64,000 bases of DNA from Trametes villosa (Eukaryota > Basidiomycota > Agaricomycetes > Polyporales > Polyporaceae), in the NCBI GenBank assembly GCA_002964805.2, contig PUDQ02000010.1, positions 1,426,001-1,490,000 of the forward strand, read 5' to 3'. Under the pieces are notes generated by a model, which made no database searches, had not been told where the DNA came from, and saw only the letters and a program-made list of their open reading frames with translations. The position numbers and the translations under genes were made by a program. Positions 47,031-56,646 of the stretch are shown here, piece by piece. Positions within the stretch are counted from its first letter, which is position 1, and each line of letters starts with the position of its first letter.

Positions 47031-48488
47031 GCGAAGTACCTTGTATCGTCGCTGCGGCAGCCATGCTTAGGGTCACGGCATTAACACGCAGACACCGCCC
47101 GAAAGCGCGCGCCTTCGATGCGAGAAGTTGTCGGATGATATCCCATGTGCTTCGCAGTATAGCCGCGAACCACACTAGCGGGTCGGACGCTCGACGTGAT
47201 CATCTCGAGCGGCCATCGATAACCCGTATATTCCTGTGCTCGGCGACGCGACGCGGGCTTGTCAGCATGCCGTAGGAACGGATAATTCGGAAGGAACGGC
47301 GCACGTTGAAGTTGGGGGGAGCACGACGTCGAGCGGTGAGTGCCAGCGCTCTGCGCGCTAACGCGCAGTTCGTACATCTGGTGGAGGGGCTGGAGGTAAA
47401 TTGAGTGCGAGAGATCTCCAGGTGAGCAGAGTCCATGTGTGTTCTCCTTCAATGCTTGAACGGAACGTGAGAGACGGAGGCAGAGTCGACGCTTGTTTTC
47501 GCCGCCCGGCGCCGCTGGGGCCAGACTCATAGGCGCCCAACGATGGGCGCTCGGCACACCGGCCCTAGTAGCCCGCGACAACGATTCGCACCGAATTTGA
47601 AGGCGTTACGGCGTTGTGGCCCTCCTCCTCGCGCGGCTGCGACATAATACTTGGCAACCGGGATGAAGGCACTATACGATCTCTTTCTCTGAAAGAGAGG
47701 CTCCGCAGCTATTCTTCCTGCTCACCGGAGCCTCACACTCCCGGCCGCGGCCCGTGATCACGTCTTCAAAGCAACTGGCGCTGCGCTGCAAATCTATCAG
47801 CCGTTCAGCTCATGATATGCGCCGCTCAAGAAGACAGCTTCTCGCCGCTCAAGAAGAGATTCTTTCGCCGCTGAACAAACTACCGATCAGGACAGCCCCG
47901 TGGCCCGAAGAGTCCGCGTATCATCGCGCTCGCGGCGGGTGAGGTGCGCTCATCTGAGATCGCCGTCTTCATGCGCGTCCGACTTCCCAGAGATGAGTAA
48001 TCCCAACATGCCCGTGTTGGAGTAGGACGAGAGTACCCGTACGTTTCCTTGACTCGCTACGGGTATTATTCGCCTCAAAACAGTCCATTCCATATCAGGC
48101 CAGCTTTATGCTACTCCCGTCGTCGAATCTCGTCAGACAGCGAAGGCGTACTCAATCAACAGATTGCGAGTTGGGAACGCTGCCTTGGCATGGTGAACTA
48201 TCCACTGCTACTGCATATCCGGGACTATACTCCTCCCATCCGCCGAGAAGGGCCTCCTGAGCTTGCAGCCGCAGCGCCCGCGCATGCTCCTCCAGCTTCT
48301 GCGCCTCTCACAGGTATACACAAACCCTGGTGTCCCACGTGGAGAGCCCGCTGCGTCAATCCGCCGAATTGCCGCCAGACGCGCCCGTAGTTTGACTGGA
48401 TCATCGACGGCGCTCAGAGGTATGATGTTGTTTAAAGACCGAGTACTCGCGCGCTCCAGCATCTTCCGCCCTGTACTCCCTTCTGACC
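46884..48488. other. Divergent promoter region between MFS D and DUF6534 copy 3
   Basis: There is no gene. Its two ends resemble the ends of the 30707-32423 spacer, while the middle is different. The minus ORF at 47081-47581 has no motif. Confidence 0.45.
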
Positions 48489-50768
48489 ATGGCAGCAGTA
48501 TCGACCGCCGGGATGGGGTCCGCAGATCCCTTGGCATCTCCCCCAAGCGTTCCGTCCCTCAACAACTCTCTGGGCGCGATCCTCCTCTGCAGTTGCTTCG
48601 GGTGCATGTAAGTCGGCAGACATCTCGACGGGTCGCAAGCGGTCGAGTTGACGTGACCCTCCAGGCTCTTTGGGCTAACAGTCCATCAGACTTACCGCTA
48701 CTTTCGTTTGTACCCCGACGACTCTTGGAAGCTGAAGAGCTTCGTGAGTGTCTACCCTGATATTGCATCGGCCAACTAACATCGCCAGCACCAGGTTAGC
48801 GCCGTTCTGTGAGGATTCCCATCGTACACTCATACCTAACGCCCTCGAACTGACTACGACAACGTATCCAGATTTCTCGACATATTTCATACCGTGTTGT
48901 GCATCCACATCTGGTGAAGCCTCACTCGACTGCGCATGGCTCTGTGGACTCATCGCAAAGAACAGCTTCTTCTACCTGATCAACAACTACGCCATCCCTG
49001 CACGGCTCCTAGATGGCGTCTGGTAAGCCTCCCATCTCCGAGTAAGGGCTATTCTTACCGTGACGATGCATATCTAGGTCTATTCGTGTAATGTCCTTCA
49101 CACCTGTTATCGTACAATCTAGCTCACTGTTTTCAACAGCTCACTATCCTCGTCACCGTACGTACCAGTTTTCTTCTTCTTCCGCGGTCATATGCTGACG
49201 TTCCCCCACTTAGGGATGTGTCATGATCTTCGCTCATTGGTACGCAGGCGTGCGATCTGCTCTGAGTGCGTACTCACCTTGCCGGCAGTTTTTACGGTCG
49301 ACGCCTTTTCCTCTGTGGGTGACGTTTGCGCGGTATCATCCGGGTCATCTGCTAACGTTCTACGCAGTGAGTGGTGGTCGAGTATGGTCCGTGTTGTTGA
49401 TCGTACGTCCGCCCGCCACATTCAGCCACTCCGGTATAGCTAATTTGATGCGGACTCAAGGGTCTCCTCCTGGTCACGGAAGTTGGTGAGCATCCTGGGC
49501 ATTTGAGTGTGCTGCACCACAGCTGAGCGGAGCTTGCCTGCAACGTCTAGGTTTGTGCATTGGTGAGCCGACATATCTCGCCCTCTGTCTACGCGCTCGC
49601 ACTTACACTTTCTACCTCGTAGCCGCGGCAGTGGAAGCGTACGTCCACATCGACGTAAACTGTCCAGTCTCTCATTAACCCCTCTCTACAGCTTCAATTC
49701 GCCTGCGTTCAGCGACTACGCACACTATGCGGTGCGTCTAGTGTGCATTCTTCTCGAGAATACTGCTGATTTGGTGGCGATCCCAGTGGCTGACTTGCAC
49801 TGCGCTTGGGGTCGCCGTGTTCCTGGACGTGTTCGTCGCTGGATCACTCACATTCTACCTGCATACCAGTCGCACTGGCTTCAAGAGGTATACGCTGTCG
49901 ACGCTATCGGCTGAATGTTTGTGTGCTAACCTGCTTTGTCTAGGACTGACTCGCTCATCGACGTACTGATGGTATACTCTATCAACACCGGTACGTGTTT
50001 GTGCTCCGACGTAGGAATGATTCCGTTCAACTGACTTGCCACTGCGACAGGTATATCCACCAGGTGGGAGCGTATCCATGAACAACGAAGCCTGTATCTG
50101 ACGGTTTCCGGTACTTCGACAGCGTCATCACGTTGACCGCGGCTATAACTGTGAGGAATTTTGAGTATTTTGCGAAGCGGGTCTGACGTTGTGCGTAGGC
50201 AATTGCGATGCAATATGACTTGGTGTACTGCGGGCTCTACATCGTCGCGTCGAAGAGTAAGCGTTCCTCCCTCTCCATCCACGCGACGCGCTCAAAGAAC
50301 GGTGGCCGTCCTTCACAGTGTACGCGAACTCTCTGCTAGCCTTGTGCGTACACCACGTTCCACGACCCTCTGCTTCCACGCAGTTGACTCACTTACACGA
50401 CGCAGGCTCAACTCTCGGCGGTCTATCATCGACAGAGGGATGGAGGGCTTCGAGACGGGCTCGTTCGGCCTCAAGGTAGTCGACACCGCGGACGTTCGCG
50501 CGTACCCCTTCGGCCTCGCCCCCGCCACCAAGGTACGCCGCCCCGTCAGCCTACTTTAGCCGTCCCATTGCTGACGCGCTCTTCTGGGCTCGTTTCGACC
50601 GATCTGAAGCAGCAGACCGTCATCGACGTCAAGGTCGACAGGGAGACGTATCATGACGGGAGGCTCCCGCAGGTGAACCGCAACGGCATCGAGTCTTGGG
50701 CGAGCGCCTCGGACAACGGTGGACGTCCGGCGGACAGCACTGCTACTCTGGGTCGGGTGCATGCTTGA
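48489..50768 (+). CDS. DUF6534 multi-pass membrane protein, copy 3
   Basis: The start at 48489 opens MAAVSTAGMGSADPLASPP, then SLNNSLGAILLCSCFGCM before intron 1. Exons then give LFGLTVHQTYRYFRLYPDDS, HQVSAVL joined to FLDIFHTVLCIHIW, FFYLINNYAIPARLLDGVW, a TM segment ending in HTSRTGFKR and TDSLIDVLMVYSINTG. LNSRRSIIDRGMEGFETGSF lies near 50405-50465. The last exon reads QQTVIDVKVDRETYHDG and ends ATLGRVHA at 50768. Splice positions equal those of copy 2. It reads intact. It is followed within 200 bp by a truncated hydrolase, mirroring DUF6534 copy 2 plus hydrolase 2. Confidence 0.8.
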
Positions 50769-50963
50769 CGGTCCAGTAGTCTTGGGGTTTGAACACGGGA
50801 ACTTGGACGATTGTGACGATATGTTTGTCTATGATAATGTATTTGCTGTGGCGGTCTGGACGATGGTCGATGCTCTTTCCGAAGCGGAGTCGAACTTCTC
50901 CTTGACCGAGCTTTGGAGGTTTCTGGCTGGGCGACGCATCATTCCATGCTAACGTAGGTCCCT

Positions 50964-51387
50964 CGGACAGCAGTACGCGCTACCGCCGTTCATGTCGAAA
51001 TACGAGGATGGTGGCGCACCGCACGTTCTGCTGTGCTGCCTGGATAACGAGGAGACCTCGCGGTACTTCGACTCCGCTCGTCGTTTCCCCGTCGTGGAAA
51101 GCTAGGCTCTTGTGGTCATACATGACTCCACGAGGAGCTCAGCTCTCCGGATGACGGGAGAGTCCCCGAGTATCGCACCAGTCCCCTCCATTGAGAATAA
51201 TCCCTAAGCAGACCCGAGTACGCCCATGAGGTGACCGTCATGAGGCTCCGCAATATGCCTCATTCCAGCGAGATCCGGGTACCGGACGCCTCGTATGTTC
51301 GCGAAGGACTTTCCAAAACACCTCGCGCTGAGTCAACGGATACTGAGCGGTAATAGGACCAGCCTCGTTCCGCGCCCGGACCTAGGA
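50964..51387 (+). pseudogene. Truncated alpha/beta-hydrolase remnant
   Basis: Only the last third is left. QYALPP..APHVLLCCLDNEETSRYFDSARRFPVVE corresponds to RYALRP..NNQESPTYIDFAPHFRVVE of hydrolase 2 and runs into a stop at 51102-51104. After a possible intron, PEYAHEVTVMRLRNM and VPDAS match the penultimate exon, but the catalytic GHF is lost (SY instead of GH). Then RILSGN and VPRPDL match the last exon. The nucleophile region GHSLGA and everything before it are absent between the DUF6534 stop and this fragment. The position after DUF6534 copy 3 is the expected one. Confidence 0.75.
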
Positions 51388-51926
51388 TATTATGATGGAG
51401 AAGCCGCCTAGCGGAGCGCCCATGGGCGCGGTCCTCCCTTTGTGAACTGTTTAGGCCAGCTCCTGCGTAGCCCTGTACAGTACCTCCGGTGCCTTGAGAG
51501 TCACGGTGGCAAACCTCCGCATAATACGAAGGTGCTGCAGCATTTCGGATCACGTCGTTGACGCGCCAATCTAGTGCCGGAATACAAGGGCCTTACTCTG
51601 AAGAGCGGTCATCTGTCATACTCCCATCGAGATGCGCCACACGAGAAGGGACATCGGACAGTCGCAGAGCGCTGGAACTGCCTGCTATTGTGCGTGCCAT
51701 TCCCAGGTGAACAACAAAACGCGGCCGCCGCCATCAGCGCTCAGTCAAATTGTCATCATGCGAAGCATCCTGCATAGGATGATCATCGCGCGCAAGGGCA
51801 TGGGCGCAGCTTCTTGGGCGGCGAGGGCCAGAGAGGGCCTGGTTATCGCACATCAGTGCCCGGCATCTCCGAGGGGAAGCGGAGGGCCCAGAGTGGAGCG
51901 GTGCACTGCCCGCTTGTATCTGGGAG

Positions 51927-51934
51927 TATAAAAG
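51927..51934 (+). promoter_or_regulatory. Orphan TATA box
   Basis: TATAAAAG is a perfect consensus. A GC-rich leader and a pyrimidine-rich stretch (about 51985-52012) follow, as in a fungal core promoter. The only reading frame after it, from ATG 51960, is short and meaningless. It may be the surviving promoter of a lost gene, or it may drive an unrecognised RNA. Confidence 0.4.
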
Positions 51935-52130
51935 GCTGCTGCGTCGGAGAGGAGGGGGCATGCGCTCTTGCAGCGTACCACCATCCGGCCTCCCCTCTCC
52001 CTCTTCCTCTCGCAGCAGCTCTGATTGTATGTAGGCCCACTGTACACGGGCGGGCTACTGCTCGCGGTGGCGTTCGTTCATCATGTAACGTTCTCGTTCC
52101 TTGAGCACCACCCGCGACTCGAGGTGCATG

Positions 52131-52199
52131 CGGCTGTACACTATATGCATGGTTAAGACTGTAAGGACAGTCTTACCCATTGCATATATTGTGCAGCCG
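52131..52199. repeat. Palindromic repeat, unit 1
   Basis: An imperfect palindrome of 69 bp. The outer arms CGGCTGTACAC/TATATGCAT pair with TGCATATATTGTGCAGCCG. The inner perfect stem TAAGACTGT/ACAGTCTTA closes over a 4-nt AAGG loop. Unit 2 is offset by exactly 80 bp. Confidence 0.85.
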
Positions 52200-52210
52200 C
52201 CCAGCACATG

Positions 52211-52278
52211 CGACGGTACGCTATATGCATGGTTAAGACTGTAAGGACAGTCTTACCCCGGCATATATTGTACAGTCG
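52211..52278. repeat. Palindromic repeat, unit 2
   Basis: This is the second copy of the same palindrome. The 37-bp core from CTATATGCATGG to GTCTTACC is identical to unit 1. The outer arms have drifted but kept their pairing (CGAC..TACG with TGTACAGTCG). GTGCATGCG or a one-base variant occurs before, between and after the two units. Confidence 0.85.
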
Positions 52279-53056
52279 CCCGGTGCATGCGGGTGGCGCT
52301 CCTACTAGTACATAGGATGTATCGAGTCGTGCCAAGAATATTATCCAACGTTGGAAGGATCTCTCTTGAGCGCCCAAAGACCTCCGGCTGCGAGCTCTTG
52401 CCCTCGATTACTCAGTGGGCTGTCCCTCTTGACGGTGGATAGTGCGCGGGTGTCGGGAACGTCCTACCACCGTGGAGTGACCTTGAACGGACGTTGCGTA
52501 CCACGGCTATGGAGAAATGTACTAGTGTACACCCGCGATGATCGAGTGGCGCGTACGGGGTCGCTGTGGCGGTGTTGTCCTCGATCAATGTTGCTGAATG
52601 GCGGGATGGCGGAACTGGGGCCCGCCGGGGTGTTCATGATCTGAGGCCGCGGCAAACGCCCGGCATCCCGGTATTCTAAAGCCCGGCTAGGGTTCGTAGG
52701 ATCATGAGGTTCTTTCGCCGTACTGGTGTATGTACTCAGCTTGGCTCAGCGTGCATGCTCGTACCGTTCCGGCTTGGGGGAGCGGTGCGTTGCGGCGCGG
52801 AGGAGCCGCGGTTTGCGGCGCGCACCAAGTTTCGGCTATGTATCCCATAGAGCAGAAGTTGACGAGACTACCGCGAGTCGAAATTGAATAATGAGCAGTG
52901 ACAGTTAGGACCATACACCTGTAGCTAAAGCGCGAGTAAGCGTCTGCTGTATGCTAGGGTAAGAAAGGCTGCATGAGCTGAGATAGCCTCTCCATGCCTC
53001 CTGCGTGCCCTTCTGACTTCACGATCTCCCCGTTTCTTCCGACGTTTCCCTTCACC

Positions 53057-55150
53057 TCAATTGCCAGTCCAGTATCTTCTTCGCCTGCTCCCGGCAACAA
53101 CAGGTCCTCTCAGGGAGACCCACGCCTCGCCCACCGCACGACTCGTCACGTCGAGCGCACGAAGATAGCACAGACACACTCGTGCGTGGTGTCTGCGACG
53201 CCGGCTAATGACAGCTAGCGTTGCAGCGTAGGCGATATGCACCGCCGGCGACAGTTTCTCGAAGAACGAATGGGAAAACCCCACCCCCAGGGTGTTACAC
53301 CTAGCCACACTCGCGACGACGAATCTAAAGCGCTGAGGTAAGTTAGCATATGTACGAGTTGTGTGTGGTGGACATGCGAATAAGCGCAAATCTCACCTCA
53401 AGAGCGCGTTTAGACGGCCAACGCCAGGACGTGCGTGCCGTTGTAGGATGGGAACGACACAAGGAGCCCGAACGGAGCGCTGAGCCAAGATCGCTCGACA
53501 TCTGAGCCTACAGCGCCGCCAGCCCGACGTCGCACGGGTGCTCTGTTATGATCCCGAGGAGAGTATATTCCCAATCAGCTGAAGACGGCACCAACCAAAA
53601 TCATGCGCACTAGTGGAGGCCTCGATGACGCAGATGAGGTTCCGGGTGAGGGAGCGCGTCGACGAGCTAACGACGGCGATAGAATAAGTGGCCCGACTTC
53701 ACAGTGGGATGGTATTTGCAACCACGCGGCGGGACATTGGAGAGAGGGGGGGTGGAAGAGCGAACAGGAATGTGTACGTGTCTGCCGGCAGATAACGCGC
53801 CATGGGGGGAGGTGCCAGAAGTGCTTCAGTGTAGTGCGTAATTGGGAAATCTGTTGCGCTGGTCTGCTCGACCCAGCGGAATGCCTGGTGCCTTAAAGCG
53901 ACCATAGATATCAAGAACTGCGAGTTAGCCGTGCGCGGCATGAAGCACAGAGCCTACGCACCAGCGGCCTCTTGAAGCAAACTCTTTACCAACAAAGTCG
54001 TGGTATCGAAAGCCTCGGTGGTCCACGGAAGATAGAAGTAAGCACAGCCGACAACAGATCTACGTGCCGCCTATCTCAGTGAGAAACGCACCAGGGGTAC
54101 TCCCGACCAAGAACGCCGCACCACAACGGGAGCACCGCGAATAAGGATGTGGGCTGATACGTTCATTAGCAAACTACCCCCGCTCAGATGAGTTCATCCA
54201 GGGCTCGTTCATCCAGGGCTCAAGGGTTGCCATGAATGCTGCGCAACAGCAAGCGATAATCCTCGGGAGGAGTGGGGGAATAAGCATCCTTGTCTATGAC
54301 ACCCACAACATTTTAGCATCCAACGCGTAGCAATACGTACGTTACTTTGCGGGAGCCACCATACCACTAGCCCCATCGTAGAGAACACACCGACGATCTG
54401 GTGTTACGGAAGGCCGGCGTTAGGAAGTTTTCCCCATGTGCTCGTTGTGGGCGGCGGTGAATATGAGCGAACCTCACTGAACCCGCTAGCCTTTTAACGA
54501 AGTAGAGCACACCTTGAGCTCGGGCAAGAGTCCATCGGCCTGAAGCAGGTAGCCAGATGTGTGGATATTGAAGCTTTGAAGACTCATGATTGCAATGTTT
54601 CGCGACATGAGAGCTTCGCCGACGTAGTTGTTAAGCGAGGACGTTTCGTTGAGTGTACGTGCTGGTCTTGCTTGTATTGGCAGGTAAGGCCTGGAGAATC
54701 TCGCACAGCCGGAGTAGATATCAGATAGCCTGTCTGTATTCGTAGCGAGTGCGCATTGCAAAAGAGAGACTCGCTGAGTCGCTCTGAAGCGCTGGCCGAG
54801 GAAAATCCACCAACCGGCAGATGCCGAACGACTATGCTAGCGCCGAGGTTGCTGGCCGCAACTTGAACTTCCTTCTTGACTTGCACTCAGCACTCAGCGC
54901 ATCGAGTATGCAACGCTTTCTTCTAAGCCCTTGTCGCTGGATTTCTGCTCAACATTAATACTGGATATATCCATACTGATACGTACGAATCCTTCTAGCA
55001 GCGGCTTTATTGCTAGGCCGGGAAACCGCGTCATCCCTAAGCTGGATCGCGGAAACGTCTTCAACTCTCTGGGCGATACACCGAGGCTTATTGACGAGAA
55101 AGTCCAATTCAAGTCCAGACTCCACTGACCTTCTGCAGTCAGTGCATACA
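53057..55150 (-). pseudogene. Decayed MFS transporter, remnant F
   Basis: MFS B-like fragments occur in the right order on the minus strand. They are GQWSLDLN (about 55.11 kb, weak, matching GAWRWLFFLN), YVGEALM (about 54.65 kb, weak), DFPITHYTEALLAPP (about 53.86 kb, matching YFPVYFQACLLSSP), and LLVSFPSYNGTHVLALAV then a stop at 53410-53412 then TRS (matching LAPLPFSNSAHALAFFVFTRS). Last is LGVGFSHSFFEKLSPAVHIAYAA (53.25 kb, split here as LGVGFSHSF and FEKLSPAVHIAYAA, matching the last exon of MFS genes). The stop codon and frame changes mark it as a pseudogene. About 650 bp extra lies between the second and third fragments. The right half is fairly secure; the part above 53.9 kb is tentative. 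Confidence 0.55.
53410..53412 (-). other. In-frame stop in MFS remnant F
   Basis: TAA interrupts the frame between ALAV and TRS, a stretch that is ALAFFVFTRS in MFS B. Confidence 0.6.
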
Positions 55151-56646
55151 TGTGGGCAAGTTGCACCATGGTAATGTTTTGATCGTTCGCTCGGCCTCGG
55201 GCTCGCAGATGAGTACGTCCTCAGGTACCGGGCAATTGAATACTGTATCAACTGCGGAGAATTGATCCTACGGGATGTCCATTTCTTGTAGCTGCGAACC
55301 CCAAGCCCCGAAGATCACAGCTGGGAGAACCTCCCGGCCGCGGTTTAAGTCGCCACCTGAGACCGATCATGGCGCCCGAGGGATAGAATCACCTAACATT
55401 AGGGAAGGCGGCCTCGAGCGTGCGCATGCGAAGCGTTCTCGTGGTCAACTTCATCGCCAGCCTCGTCTCCGATATCACCGACACACCTTAGGTACACGCG
55501 AGGTCCTCAATCTATCCAATGTGAGCTCAGCGTCACGGATCCTCATTTTACAGTTTTGTGGCTCACCTCCCTGTTCGCAGCAACCCTAGGATCAGCCAGC
55601 GCAGCGTACAATGTGCCACAATCGGCACTGTAGCTCCCGAACGCTGCTGCTAAAAGCTTCTCATACGAGCGAATCGCCGGCCTATGAGCGATTCATTGGC
55701 CGCGCTCCGATATCCAGCTTTGCCCACATTGTGGGCGCGTCTCGTTGAACATATGAGATGCAACCAGACCGCAGCGGAGCATTGACTGTACCAGCAGTCC
55801 CGATGAGCACGTATGGTTTTTCCAAGGACAAGGCGGGGTATACATCGATACCCCGTTCTACTACCGCCAGGGGCGCAGCAGCTGTCAACCTCGTGGGGGC
55901 GCCGAAATGGCAGAACGCCTGCTGCGAGATAGTCGCCAGCCATGCGGACAGGCCTCATTCCGGTACAGGCGCCGGTCCTTCTCCGGCGATGGGCGTCGAA
56001 CCCGAGTTACCAGAACGCTCCTTGTACCTGTGCGTGCTTCTTCCGCCCTGTTGGACGGATGCCATCGCTCACCGCCTCCCCCCTGTTGACATCAGCTGCT
56101 TTCGTTCCGCACAAATCTATCGTGACAATGTCGCAACTGCGTGGCGTTGCTGAGCAGCTCAGGCGTATGTCGACGCGTTGGCAGGAGCCTAAGCGTGAAC
56201 GTCTGGCGGAGAGCCTGGGCGACGCTGCTCACCTTGACTCCCCTCGTTCAGCGCGTTTTGAAGCTACATGCGGGCCCAGTCTCGGGGGCTGCGTTTGCAG
56301 GTGCATCTTTGACTGGGTTTTCACCAGGTCCCAGGCCATATGGTATCAAGGTTCACTGAAGCTTCATTGAGCCTGCGGGCTGAATGAGAGTACCGCCGGA
56401 CCTGCCACATCGACACGGCCCGGAACGTCGATGTCAGCGCCGTATACGCTAGACGCGGAAGAGCCGCTCCCAGGCTATCAGGTACCCATTCTCCGTGTGC
56501 CCGCCGGGATTCCCAGATTAGCCATCGACGCGCATCCGGGTGCTTCTCCAGTGCGCAACCCATCTTCCCCGTACGTGCTACTTTGATCTATAAGTATTGG
56601 CATGCGCGACCGTCCGCCCCTCTAGACTCCCCTCCGGCCCGCGACC
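55151..56646. other. Intergenic upstream of DUF6534 copy 4
   Basis: Open frames on both strands (for example minus 55682-55888 and plus 55942-56370) have no motif I know. The N-terminal part of MFS remnant F could have lain at the left end. Promoter elements of the next gene lie at the right. Confidence 0.35.
56589..56594 (+). promoter_or_regulatory. TATA-like box of DUF6534 copy 4
   Basis: TATAAG lies 53-58 nt upstream of the ATG at 56647, within CTATAAGTATT. Confidence 0.4.

Larger units (their letters stand above)
51388..53056. other. Region where a P450 would be expected; no gene seen
   Basis: In the unit at 28-44 kb a P450 follows the hydrolase. Here I find no P450 motif (no AGxxT, ExxR, PERW or FxxGxxxCxG) on either strand. 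The region instead holds an orphan TATA box at 51927, two tandem palindromes at 52131-52278, and otherwise featureless sequence. Confidence 0.5.

Noticed and set aside
52131..52278. CRISPR-like array
   Set aside because: There are only two units, palindromic throughout, with no spacers, in a eukaryotic genome.
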